Origin: Colius striatus
Lineage: Eukaryota > Chordata > Aves > Coliiformes > Coliidae
Length of the DNA: 64,000 bases
Assembly: GCF_028858725.1 (NCBI RefSeq)
Contig: NC_084773.1
Location: 10,732,350 to 10,796,349 of the forward strand
Direction of reading: 5' to 3'
How positions within the stretch are numbered: position 1 is the stretch's first letter; every line of letters starts with the position of its first letter. This document shows positions 37,601-60,700 of the stretch, piece by piece. The notes beneath the pieces are model-generated. The model was not told where the DNA came from and ran no database searches. It saw nothing but the letters and a program-made list of their open reading frames with translations. The translations under genes were made by a program, and so were the position numbers.

Positions 37601-40600
37601 AAACAAAGCTACACTGAATTTGATTAAGGGACCAGAATAACCTTTACCAGAGCCACTCAGGGCAAGGAAGCAGACAGCTCTGCAGGAAAAAGCCCATGCA
37701 GGTTTCCTTATAGGGGACAGGGCTTCACACTTAAGAGAGGTAGTGACCCAGTCACGTTTCTCTGTTGGAGATAGTGTGCAGAGGATGGTCACAGCCTTCC
37801 ACTTGCATGAGGAATGACTACTGAGCTCCCAGACAGGAAGGAGAAAGGACTACATCTTTTGTGGATTAGTCACATAATATAAACTGGGCTTAAAATGTCT
37901 GTACAGCACAGCTAGGAGAGCCCCGTTATCTCAGTGTTGAGCTCTTCAACTTGGATCATTATCAGAGCCCCAGTGCCCTCCTGGAAGGGATGGAAAGTCT
38001 GCAGAAATGCACAAAAGTAGATGTCATGAGGGCAGGCAAACCTCAGACCTTCTGAAGCTTTTTACTGGGGCAGGAGGGTAAGTAGGCTAAAGCTCAGACA
38101 CAGGAGATTGGTGACAAGTTGTAAGAGGTCTGCAAAAGCCCAAAGCAAAAGAGACCACAATCAGACACTGCAAGCCAGAAATCAGCACTCCCATCCTATA
38201 GCTCAGGAAGGTACTGAGAGCCCCAGGCTGAGCTTAAAGAGCTATGTGTGTGGGTGATCGCCCACCTTGGCCTGGTGAGGGGGATTAAGGCCTGTTAATA
38301 CCCTCAGGGCCCTGCAACATAAGCTTCTCTCCTTGCATAGTGACTTAAGAAACTGGAGGGGAGTTTCTGCCCTTCAGTGCACCAAGTATCTTTACTAGGA
38401 AGAACTCTTCCCTTGCTGAATTGAAAAGCCTAATGTTTTCTTCAGATTACATCACATTCAGATTCAGAGCTGGTTCTTTAATTGCTGGCTACATTGGAAT
38501 GTAGGTATCTTCAGAGTGGAGGGAGCAGCCTGTATCTGAACAGGGCTGGTGTCTGTTGACTCCAAGAAGAGCCATGCACTGGCTGAGGGGACTACTGGCA
38601 TTCCTGCCTATGTGTTTCCATGTGGTTTGATGGGATTGAAGCTCCTCAGCATCTTTTAGACAGGACAGTTAGTTTCAGAACTCCCTGAGCACCAGACAAA
38701 CTGGAGAAGAAACATGTCCCTTCCCCTGAGTTCCTCCAACAGCTTCACCTCGCTTTTAGAAGGAAGTGACTTACAAAATGATCAAAAAGGAGCACAACTT
38801 TCCAAGCTCCCTTCCAAGGAACATTTGCTCTAAATATGCAGTGCTCAGCAGCCCCTCGAGGCTCCTCATAGACTTTTAGTTGTGTCCAAGGATGGCTGGA
38901 GTCGTTGGCAGACCAGTGCTCCATGATAATGGAGATATTAAATCAGTCATGGCAGCAAGAACTGCATAATAGATGTAGAAGCCTGATCCAATTTTGGCTC
39001 TGCCTTGTTACGTGGAAAAGTATTTCAGGAGATGGAAAAATACTAGGAAGTTCAGAGTGCATCATCCCTGCAGTATGACATGAGCTGTCTGCAGTGAGTC
39101 ACCTGTATCTGTAGATATGCAGCTTCTGTATAGATAGTCCCATACTGTCTTCACAACTTAAAAATCATACGCTGGAACTCAGGTATTCAGGTCAGTCGAG
39201 GACAACAAGGACAGAGCCATAAACACCTGAAATTGCCCTCCTTGTTGAACTGCAGCTGCTTGGGCTCCTCTAGGACAGGAAGACGACAACATCCAACACA
39301 ATTGCTACATCTTGAGCACAGTTAATGCTGGGAAAGTTCTTGTCAACCAGTTTCCAGAAAGCTCTTTAGTAAACACGCAGGAGATGGACACACTGGGTTC
39401 TAGCCAAGGTCTGGCTTGGTAGTGAAGCACTGCTGGTCCAGAAATTATGCATATGCTAATTTTTCCAAGTGGTTTTGGCATAAATTTGAGGAAAAAAACC
39501 CATATTACTGAAACAGAACTTCCCTTACTCAAAGGACATCTGCCATTTGAAAAGCTGACTCAGAAACAGCCACTAGCACACTGGATTCAACCCAGGACTT
39601 GCAGATGTAGTGTCTTAGTTTGTGATCATAATAAAGGCCGAAGCTATCAAGGTTCTAAACTCTGTCCATAGGTAGAAAAGAGCTTGCAGGAAAGGAAAGG
39701 GTCTTGTTTCCCTCTTTTTTGCAAGATCATATACCCTCATGTGTTAGCTAGTTATCTGCAGATACCAGCTCTTGTGCCCCAAGCAAGCACTTATGCATTG
39801 TTTGTGTGTATATATATATATGCTCCATGCTGGGCTTAGGTCAGACAGTGTTCTATGAGATGCAGAGTGCCATGCTGTTTGCTCAGAAGTGTGCATGTTC
39901 AAACTGAACTTGATCAGGATCTGGTCCATCATGACCTTTACAAATCAAGATATGGTTCCAAGCCAGTCTCACCCAGCATTTACCAACAACCACAATCCCA
40001 AGGGGAGAATGACCATCAGAAGGGACACTGCCTGGCTTCACAAGGCCCTGTCTGCTGTGCAAGGAGCATCTTCACCATCTTCCAGTTGTGAACAAACCTC
40101 ACCTACCAAGATTCTTGGTTTTACCCCGGATTGTTAGAGGCTCTGTGCAATGTTTGAATCACAGCAGCAAGAAGCCAAGTGCTCAAGCTTGGCTGAACTC
40201 AAGGTTGTCAAGGGAGCAGCTCCTTGTTTCATAGGAGTGTTGCTTGGCTTGCTGATCTCCAGAGCCCCTCAGTAAAATCCTTGCTATGTTCAGCAGGAAC
40301 ATACACCCTGGCAAGGCAGTCCCTGTGCAAACCAGCATGTTTTCACCCCTGTCTGCACCCCTGTCCACATCAGACACCTGATGCTGTTGACAGCCAAAGT
40401 TTGCTCCAGGGAACCTAAAAAGCTCAGTGGCCATGAGAGGAGAAACATGCCTCCAGACTGGCATTAACACTCCACTGAGTGGCTGATGCCAACACTAGCA
40501 AGGGCACAGCTGCAAGAATTCATTGCTCTGCTGGATGCTGGCAACACAAGAAGGTGGGAGGGCATAACTGCCTTTGTAGCGAGGAGGCAGAGAGAGCAAA

Positions 40601-42074
40601 GTGATAAACAAGGGACTCCCAACAATGGCATCTCTCTGCTGCCACTGCTCACACTGTGTGCCAAGTGAGGTGGGACCAGAGCACAGGAGGCAGGAATAAA
40701 GTTTAGGATAAAAATGCTTTTGCTGACTCAGGGCCAGCACTTTGCCCAGCAAGGTACAGGAGTTCCTACAGAGCTGGGCACAGCTCTCCAGTGCTGGCAG
40801 CTGCCCTCCCCAGGGATGGCCTCTGTCTGTGGCCACTGCTAACAGCTTTGTGCCCAGTCCTGAGGAGCCATGATGGGCCTTGCCCTACAGTTCCAGGCAC
40901 ACAGCAGCTCTGCTGTCCCCAGCCCATACCTGACCCAGGTGCACACTTGGGGTAAAGGGCAGGGAAGGCACGCCAAGAAAGTGCTGTCTGCAGAAAGCTC
41001 TGGCAGACAGAGACCCAGCGGGAAGGGAAAAAAACAGTCAAAACAGTTAAGTAAGACAGGAGAGAGCTGGCAGACAGAAAAGGCAACACGTGGAGCTGGG
41101 TTCAGTCCGAGTCACGTGCTAAGGCCCTGAAGGGTTGAAGCATCACCAACTCCCAGTAACAACAAGGCTAAGGGGACACACACATACATATCATCATGAC
41201 AAAGCCCATGGTGCAGCCAGCCAGGGACAGGTCTGCTTGGCCAGCACATAATTGCAGCAGCCAGCTCACAAACTCTGCAGGTGGGAGGTTGGAGATATCT
41301 TCCTGTCCCAAGTCTCACAAGGCAAAGCACATTCACTACAGACCTCAGCTGTGTCTTGGAGAGGAGTTACTGCTTCTCCCAGACTGGAATCAAAAGCAGC
41401 AGCCAAGACATGAGATCTGGGAAGCCATGACACATGGCTGGGAAGGGAGATGGGAGATATGTGCTGAGACAGCCTTGAGGCAATAGAAACATTTACAGAG
41501 GAGTCCATAGTGTGATCAGTGCTCTAATAAGCAGGCAAGAGACACCGCAGGCAGGCCCTTAGTGGGAACAGTTCACAACACTGTCCTGTGGATACCTAGG
41601 TCCTGGCATCTATCCACAGTGAAGATGTGCAAAAGCTGAGAGAGCAGCACTAACAGCTCCTGCTAACATTTTATACCCAAACCAAACTCCACAAACTGCT
41701 GAGCAGCAGGTCCAGCATCCAAGATGCTCACTATACTCCTCCTTCCCCCCATTCCTGCAAGAGTTCCCAAAAGAGGAACAAACACAAGAGTACTGAAAAA
41801 CAAATGTATTTAAAATGAATGCCACAAGAAAATCTCATGTGAACACTGAGCTCAAGATTTCTGCATTGCTACTCCCAAAACCATGGTACCTCACCCTCAA
41901 CAGATGGGTCCAAGAGATGGTGTTGAGGTGCCAGCACTGTAATCCAGCCACAAATTCACATCTGCTGACAGCTGCACGTAACATCCAGAAAGACAAGGGA
42001 AGCTCCTTCACTAAGGCTTCTGGACACTCCTCAGTATGTACTGAAGCTTTCACTGCCCTTACAGATCACCACCA
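34631..42074. other. Gene-free interval between PODXL2 promoter and MCM2 3' end
   Basis: About 7.4 kb with no exon, RNA gene or intact repeat recognised. It holds a C17 homopolymer at 36977-36993 and a short TA run near 39809-39822. The longest open frame (178 codons near 35080-35616, plus) has no ATG start and no recognisable domain. Confidence 0.55.
36977..36993. repeat. Poly(C)/poly(G) homopolymer, 17 bp
   Basis: Seventeen consecutive C on the plus strand (17 G on the minus), directly after CACA. Such tracts can form quadruplex or i-motif structures and are prone to length error in assembly. Confidence 0.9.
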
Positions 42075-42091
42075 ATACTAGAAATGGTTGT

Positions 42092-42097
42092 TTTATT
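42092..42097 (-). terminator. MCM2: MCM2 poly(A) signal AATAAA
   Basis: TTTATT on plus, AATAAA in gene orientation, about 605 nt past the stop codon and the only canonical hexamer seen between the stop and this point. It is followed by a GU-rich stretch (TATTGGTGGTGATCTGT), giving a 3'UTR of about 620 nt ending near 42075. Confidence 0.75.
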
Positions 42098-42701
42098 TCA
42101 GACATCACTTCCTCTGCTCCACCCCTCAGCTCACTTGCAGAAAATGGGCACAAGGTCAATCCATGTGGGCACCTGGGGAAATGTCAAGTGTCAGGCACAA
42201 AGGCCTGGAGCCGAGGCTGGCTGGTTCATGGAGAGTTGAAAGCAGTCTCAATTACCACCCAGCAGGCTGCACAGTCACCAGAGATGGGAAAAGAGAATCT
42301 CTGGGAGTGCTTGCAACCCAAGGGGCGTGGATAAGGCAGACAAATGCTTTTTGAATGCTCCCACTCTGTCCCTCCTGCAGATGAGCCCATAACAACAAGT
42401 AACAAACAAACAGCAAATATGCCATCTATGTGGCCAGCAATTCTCTCCCTGTTGTGCTAAGCTACAAGGCAAAATAGTGAACAAAGCTGTTCAACAGTCT
42501 TGGCTGGGCATTTAACTACTTAACTCTCTTCTATTTACAATGTCTCCAGCAGCTCAGTCTTCCCTTAATCCACAAGGCACAAAGCAAGTAAGAGACTGTG
42601 CAGCTTAGTCCCTCTGGATGGTGATCTCTGATTGCTCCTGGGAGGTCTGCAAGACCACGGTCTCATCTCAAAGGAGCATGTGGTGAACTCGGCTGCCAGC
42701 C

Positions 42702-53539
<10,838 letters not shown>

Positions 53540-53660
53540 CGCTGCCGCCTCTTCCTGCCCACAGCAATTCCGCGCGAAAACACACCCACGTGATCGGCAA
53601 AAGCGCGCGAAACCTCATGAATAATGAATAGACCCGGGGGCGGGAATAGCGGTGAGGCGG
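53540..53660 (-). promoter_or_regulatory. MCM2: MCM2 5'UTR and E2F-motif promoter
   Basis: In gene orientation two exact TTTCGCGC octamers (53579-53572 and 53612-53605) and one TTCCCGCC (53646-53639) lie within about 110 bp upstream of the ATG; these are canonical E2F sites. A CACGTG E-box is at 53587-53592, and the surrounding 53300-53700 is CpG-rich and TATA-less. Family knowledge: MCM genes are E2F-regulated at G1/S. Start site probably between 53560 and 53640. Confidence 0.75.
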
Positions 53661-53699
53661 CGGGCGGGAGCGTGAAGCGAGAGCGCAGTACGGCCATCG

Positions 53700-56600
53700 T
53701 TACCGTCAGCCACGGACCGTGTCCTGAGGGCTTGGGCGCCCGGTGAGCAGCACTGGCAAATTTCGGCAACAATTTGGGCATTTTCTCCGATTTGTGGGAG
53801 GGGAGTTCATTCCTTCCGGGGCCCAAGTCGAGGGAGATTGCCGTGTCCATGTTCTCACATCTGCTGGACAAGGTTTGCCACTGACTCACAGGACACCCGC
53901 TTGAATCAACTTTGTTGTGCTTCACACTAAAACTACAAGAGGTGGAAGGGTGGTTCTCGTGTGGGGTTTGGGGTTTTTTTGGCATAAGTCTGTATGTCAT
54001 AACAGCCTTGAGGAGCTGAGCAGTTCTTCAAACACATCTGCCTTGGCAGTGCAGGGAGCAGTGCCATTTAGAAGGGGAGAAATGAAGAGCAAGTGTCCCA
54101 CAGAAACTAGGAGAGGAATTTAGGCAGACAAAACAAGCAGTAGGCTGACTTTTGGCAAAGAGGTGAAACACTTCCTTCCAGGCCACAGGCTCTTGTGTAA
54201 CAGCAGGTCATTTGGATTTTAGAGGGCCTTTCTCTGAAAGGTTTCTCATCACTGTATCAGGCTATTTCTCTTCTTGGGTGCAGTGAAGTGTGGGACAGTA
54301 ACCCTGAAATGGGAGACATCAGATGCAAAAGTGACTAAAGAGGCAGCTGACAATCAGGGACCTGAAATGGCTCTTTCAGGCCCAGCTGGGTGATTCAGCC
54401 AGGGATGAATATAGCAAAGCAGGAGCATCGTGATATAAATAGGAGAGTGGCTCAGCCTCATCTATGTGACACAACAGGCAGATGGCTGGTGCTCAAGTGA
54501 AACAGGCACAAGGAGCCCCCCTAGAGATGCTCCCACCTGTGGGCCATTAGAGGCCACCATGGCTTAAAGGAAGATAGGCCAAGACTTGTTTAAGGTTGTG
54601 CTGTCTGACAATAGGCTGAGGTGACATGCTGTGATGAACCACTGATGAATGTGATACCAGGATTTTGCTTACCAGTGGCTTACAGCACAGGAGGAGCCCT
54701 CGGAGCTGGATTACCTGTGAAAAGAAGGGCAGAGACACAGGACTACAACATGGGTGGTGTCTCATGGTGCAAATTTATGGCTAAAACTAGAAATCAGTAA
54801 GTTGGCAGAGCAGCTTTGAAACAAGACAGATACATCTGTCTGTACAGTGGCTCAGCACTGGAACAGCAAAGCACTTCTGCATGAGAAGTAATATCCTGTC
54901 CAGTAGACTGATCTAGTAAAAGCTGAAAGTGTATTGTAGAGAGATAAAATGTCCTAGAATAGTGAAATTTGGTGATAGTACAAGGCTGTAATGCTATTCT
55001 GGAAACCATGGCTGTACCTTCCATTTCTGACATCTGCGAGTCAGGTGAGGTTGTCAAAGGACAGCAAACTGCCAAGCACCCGTTTTCCTTGGGGCTCTCA
55101 AGGTTATACCAAGGCTGCTAAATGTCACCTCTTGTTTTACTTCAGCCTGGCAACACCAAGTGACGCAGCAAGGACAAAGGGAGTGAGTCTTGCCATCTTT
55201 ATGTGCTGGATGACACAGAAAGTAGTGATTCTCAGCTGAAGTGGGAGGACGTGTGTTGTTAAACAGGTGGAGCAGTTCTTGGAGGTAGGAAGAGCAGAAT
55301 TGTGTTTGCACACAGCATGTTTGGGCTAAAAGGAATGGCTTATTAACACAAAAGAACCATAACTGTGGATTCCCCATCTCCTCTCTTCCCCATAAACAGT
55401 GGGAAAGGCGGGATCTAAAGTGTCATGGTCCTTGTGGTGGCACCCAGCAGTCTTCTGCCTTTGGATCTGGTGTCTCACGTGCTGGGCTCTAGCCTCAGAG
55501 TGAATCAGATGGAATGAGCAGGTGGATTGGAGAGCAAAATCTCTCCTGACACAGTTATGTGGGAGGTAACATGTTCAATTAGTTAGCTCCTGAATCTACA
55601 TAGGAGTGTGACAAGACATAGATTTTACTTTTGGCTGTTACCAAGGCTCTTTTTAGGCAGAAGTACTCCAACTTTCTTTAAACAAAAGTGTCTCCTGTAA
55701 CTCAGAAATGTTGGTGCCTGCTGAACCTTTGAGCTTGGGTCTGTGAATGGAACATGTCAAAATATTGCAACATATGATTAATCTGAAAGACTGGGAGAAG
55801 AGACAATCTAAGGACTAGCTTCTCTGGATGTCATTCCAAAGGCATGACACCAGCAGAAGAAACAGCTCTTACTGCAAAGAGTGACCTGCTGATATTTAGC
55901 CAGTTATTTTCTTTTTAAATCTTGGCTCATTTCTCTGTTATTCCCCTGTTTGATTTACTAAATAGCTCTTCTCTCTACCTTGTGTTTGCACCTCCAAATC
56001 CTCTTAATAATTGTTTCCCTTTAGCTGCTACTGTCCAAGCTGTGTAGGTTAGTTCTGTCAGCTTTAAACTTTCCTTAAAAGCCAAACTCTCCAGGTTGTT
56101 AATAATTCTTTCCTGCAGGGACTTGTTTACAGTATCCAGTCCATCGAAGAAAATTATTAACTCCCCTGCCTTGTAATCAATAATTCCTCTAGAAATGTAG
56201 CCTAAAATATTCTTCTCACCTTGGAGACATGCAACTCTTACTGAAAATTCTAACCAAGAAAACTCTCCAAACAAAACAATAGTTCAGAAAGTTGACATTG
56301 GTTTGTTAAATTAAATTAAGATGGGGTGTTTATTAAACCGATAGACATTAAGAAAATGGATATTCATAGAAATCTATTGCTTGTGCTGATACGTCACAGA
56401 AGTGCTTCTGCACAAGGACACCGAATGTGGGGAAAAGTCTGTGAGGGCTGTTTGAGGTTGACTTTAACTCAGTTTGCGCACACATGGTCACAAGTCACAA
56501 CCTGCGTGCCAGCTCTGTGTTTGCCCAGCAGCCAGCAGTGCCGGGACACTCAGCACTGCCCAGCACCCACTGCCCTGCAGCACCCACACGGCCTTGGCTT

Positions 56601-56900
56601 GTTAGTGCCACGGGTGCACCAAGAGGTCCTTTCCTCCCTTCTTTGCGTACTGACTACACAGAAGGGCCTGCTTCTCACAAAGCCTCGCTTATCTGTCAAA
56701 GGGGAGCTGTGCTTTCGTTCTCTGTGTCGTTGGTATCATAACGATATGGGCGCTTGATCACAGGCTGTGACATTGGGTTGGCGGCCTGGAAGATACGATC
56801 AGGCTGTAAAAGGCTGAGCCAGCGCCAGCATCGAAGCCGGCCTGCCTGAAGCCAGGGTGGGCTTCTGCCGGGGCCGGCCGGCGGGGGGACACTGCCCCGC
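53700..56900. other. Gap between MCM2 and TPRA1 promoters
   Basis: About 3.2 kb, AT-richer than its flanks. No exon of a known gene was recognised. A minus-strand stretch of about 100 open codons without an internal ATG lies at 55975-56286 and is not assigned. Confidence 0.5.
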
Positions 56901-56926
56901 ACTCCATGGCGGCGCGGCGGGCCCAG

Positions 56927-57080
56927 GGCGAGCCGCCCGTGCCGTTGCTCCGTGAGGGGGTGTGAGGGCAGCCCTAGGCGAGCCGCCCGTGCCGTTGCTC
57001 CCTGCGCCGTGAGGGGGTGTGAGCGCAGCCCTAGGCAGCCGCCCGTGCCGTTGCTCCCTGCGCCCTGAAGGGAGTGAGGG
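56927..57080. repeat. GC-rich minisatellite, about three copies of a 50-56 bp unit
   Basis: The string AGCCGCCCGTGCCGTTGCTC recurs at 56931, 56981 and 57037, each followed by a CGTGAGGGGGTGTGAG-like or degenerate tail and GCAGCCCTAG. Copy 1 lacks the CCTGCGC insert seen in copies 2 and 3. It lies at the upstream edge of the TPRA1 CpG island. Confidence 0.9.
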
Positions 57081-57339
57081 CGGCCACGGCAGCGGAGGAG
57101 GACCCCCCGCCGGCCTACGGGAGGGCGAGGGCGGCCGGTGTGGACCTGCCCCCCGGCAGTGCGAATAAGCACTGCGGTTCATGGGGAGGTTTCGTTCCCC
57201 CCACACGTGCGGTTCAGGACAGGCTTGCGGAAAGGGCCCAGCGCGCCGGTGACAACGGTTGACGCGCGCATCTCAGCTGCCAGCCCCGCAGCCGAAGTGG
57301 TGGGGACAGAGCCCCTTTAACGCGCGGCACGCCTGCCCC

Positions 57340-57500
57340 GCGAATCCCGCCCCCCGCCCCTTCCCATTGGCTCGCGCAGCCATTCCATTCGGCCTCTCTG
57401 ACAGATCCTTCCTCCGCTTGGGCTCTGATTGGTCCAAGCAGCACCCTCTCGGGGACCCTCTGTAAATAGCGCCGCTGGGCCTAGCCGAAAAGGCGTCGTC
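57340..57500 (+). promoter_or_regulatory. TPRA1: TPRA1 core promoter (two CCAAT boxes, TATA-like)
   Basis: Inverted CCAAT boxes (ATTGG) at 57366-57370 and 57428-57432, then TAAATAG at 57463-57469, in a strongly CpG-rich island. This spacing suggests a plus-strand start near 57490-57500. Assignment to TPRA1 is inferred from orientation, the island and the coding exons 4.6 kb downstream. Confidence 0.6.
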
Positions 57501-57792
57501 CCGTGTGCCCTGGCAGCACGGCTCTCTGCTTGACTGGCTCTTCAGCGACGCTCCCTGGCTGAGGGGAGCTGTGGGGCCGGGGCCTGGGATGGCGGGGCTG
57601 GGCCCCCGCGACTGAGCCGCGTCGCCGGGGAGGCAGGGCCGGGCTCGCGGCGGGTAGGAGCGGGGCCGGCGCCCGGGAGGGGGGTCTTGCGGGGAGGGGC
57701 TTGCGGGGAGGGGCGCCGGGGAACCTCGACCAGGAGCGACGGGCCCCGTCCCGCGGCTCGGCCTGGCTGCGGCGGGGCCGCGGCCCTCTGAG
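57495..57792 (+). other. TPRA1: Probable noncoding first exon of TPRA1
   Basis: Starts at the inferred start site and ends at a good donor, CTCTGAG followed by GTGAGG (57793). No coding continuity with 62139 is visible, so it is taken as 5'UTR. Alternative donors (e.g. GGGTAGGA near 57654) exist. Confidence 0.4.
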
Positions 57793-60700
57793 GTGAGGGG
57801 GACGGCGGCAGGGCCCGCTGGTCGCCGCGCTCCGGTGCTCGGTCCCGGCTGAGAGGAGCCCCAGCGTACCTGTCAGGCGTCAGCAGCCCGCGCCTCGCCA
57901 CCCAGCTGCCTCTTGTTTGCATACGGGGCGGTCTGGCAGGAAAACAGCTTCGTGCCTGGCCGGGGGCGCTGCGGGTCGTCGGGCGCAGCCGGTGTCAGCT
58001 CGGAGGCTACCGGCGGCCCGAGTGGATCACGCTGCTCGAGTGGATCACGCTGCTCGCTGGTTTTCCGCCCTGCCCTCTGCAAACACTTCGGCAGGTCCCT
58101 CAGTGGCAGCTTTCTGCCTCCTTTGGCAGCCTGGGAGACCGCCCGTGGCAGCAGTGCCCACAGGCACTTTGCCAGCCTCAAGGGTAAAAAGTAGCTTAAG
58201 ATTGTTTCCAGCACTCTGATTCCTTTATCAGCCTTAAAAACCGGCGTAGAATGAAGTGACCGTGGACTGTTACTTTGCTTCACTTGTTGCCTTATTGCTT
58301 GCCTTCTTTCTTGTTTGTACACCCGCCTTCTAGGGGAAATAAAACCAAAACCGAAACAGAGCAACAAAAAACCCACAAAATAACTATTTCTGAAAGACGT
58401 CCCCGAAATGGGATACTCTTGTCTGATGATTTTGGATTACTGTTACTTCTACTCTTGCTGTTGCTCTTTGGTTGTTTTTAGCGTTGCAGTTCTTTCAAAG
58501 TTTAGTTCAGAACAAGATATGAGAATGAAACTTGAAGAAAAGAGAGGTGGAAAATCCCCATCTGGTGAGTTCAAAGGGTGAGATGAAAAATGTGCCAATT
58601 TTCTGCAAGAGTGAAGTTTGAAGAGTCATCTTAAAAACAAGAGTTCATTTTTCAGTATTGAAGTAATTGAAGTAACGGTTGTATTTAAGCAGGAATCTAG
58701 GCAGTGCAGTTTTTTCTTGCACAAACAATGTTTTTAAGAGCCATCTTAATCGTAACCACAGTGTAATCTGTCTACTTTCAAGATTTTTTGATGGTGTTTT
58801 CAGAAAGCAAGAAAACTTTGATGTTTTTATTAGAGCTAAAGCTCTGGTAGTGTGTTTGGGCTTTGACAACACAGAGAATTACCAGTGATTTGGGCCCAGG
58901 ACTTCACTGGGCTCTACTATGGTTATAGTGCCATGAATTAAGAACCAGCACCCCCTTGGTAAGAAGCAGTTGTTTGCACTGAAGGTGCAGTTGAGCCTTC
59001 CCCAGCACTGTCACGGCTGCCTATGAGTTGAGTGGATGTTCTTGATCTGAATGCACCTTGTGAGCCTGGTGCCTGGGCAGAGGAACAGGCTTCCAACAAG
59101 TCAGTGTGACTTTGGCTGTAATGTAGATGACCTTTTTATTTTGTTTTCTGGTGTTTAGCGATTAGAGCTGCCTGCTAGAAGAAAAAGGAAGCCCGGGACT
59201 GTGGCACTGGTTTCCTTTTATGTGGCTACAGGGTGATTTGACCCTGATTGTGTAGATACGGCTGGCTAAGGGAACAGCCTTGTGGAGGCAGTGTGGTGAG
59301 TGATATGCTTGGATATGATCAGCTGACTGGATTTATTTTGGACTAGACCTGGCATGGGTTTGGACAGGGTGCTCTAAAGAGCAGTATTGGTGGGGTTGAC
59401 GAAGCCTAGCCAGATCCTTGCCATCCGTTCTGGAATTTTTGCTGGCGATTTCTGCAGAATGGGCCAGTTCTCCACATCCTCGCTGCAGGCCTTAGCTATT
59501 AGAATAGTGTGAAAATTATGCTGGCTAGCTGATGGCTTTGGCTGCCCTTTTTATCATGTTGGACGTTCTGCTGCTCTGCTTTGTGTGTACTCCATCTTAG
59601 GAGGAAGAATAGGATACTGATACCAGGCTGTAGCGAGCAGCCTGGCCAATAGGTAAGCCTGTGTCTGCTTTGCCCTTTGAAAGCTTGTCACTGGAGCTCT
59701 GTTACATGTGACCAACTCCTCTCCTTATCAGCAGCTTGCTGCTGTTGCATGACAGTGGTGGCTTCTAGGGAAGAAGAATGGAATCTGTTTGTTTCTTTTC
59801 TAAAGAAAAAAGTTCTTCCCATGTAATTCTCTCTCAACTTTATCCTCTGTCTCTTTTCCATGTGACAGGCATATCAAATTCTTTGTCGCAAAAGAGGTAT
59901 TAGGAGGTCGTGATGGTTCGCAGTTGATGGTGTTATTTTGCCTGTGAACTGTGAGGTTTTTCTCTACCCTTCCATGATGTTTCTTAAAAATAGGTAGAAT
60001 TTTTTCCAATGTTGACAAATAGGAACATACTTGTCTTTGCTGCTGAGATGCAGTGGTGTTTCAGAGGAAGAGAATGGAGCAAAATTATTAACAGCAGATC
60101 ATTCTCAACGGTGTCAATTCAGAGAAGCGAGGAGCTGGAAAGAAGGGAGGATACTTCTCGAGACAAGTCGGTAATGTGAAGGTTGTTTGCTGGAACCTCT
60201 CCTAGAACTAGGATTTTTTGGCACAGCTTTTGTCATCTTGCCACAAAGCTGATCTTTCCAGGTCTGAATGTGTTTGTTTCATGAGATATGTGCAGCACAT
60301 GGCAGTATCCAAAGGACAATCCCAGCACAGTACCTACCAGCAAGGATGAATCAAAGGGAGAGGTTGTGAGTGCAGGGTGGGGTGATTCCCTGTACCCCTC
60401 AAAAGGCCTAGGAAGAATCTCAGCCTCCAAAGAAAAAAAGAGTCTGTGGCTCACAGTCTCCAGCAGCTTGTGGGGAAGGTGCTACTGAATTCTTAAAAGC
60501 TCAATAGATGACACAGGGTTGTGCTGATTGTTTCTAACTTATGAGTCACCCATAATCTTGCAGGGGAAATACCTTCTGAGTCCTGTCACAGAGGCTGTCA
60601 GTTTTTGCCATGCCAGCCTGGGGCAAAGTCAAACAGGAGAATCTTTTTGAGCTACACCCTGGCTTTGTGATAGCACACAGCCTGCTCAGGTGCTGACTCT

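Noticed and set aside
56696-57206. Minus-strand repetitive frames with SNGTGG-type repeats
   Set aside because: Produced by the GC-rich minisatellite at 56927-57080; no start context, no family resemblance.
57542-58376. Minus-strand frames of 126 and 167 codons in the TPRA1 island
   Set aside because: GC-rich artefact; no domain and opposite to the inferred transcription direction.
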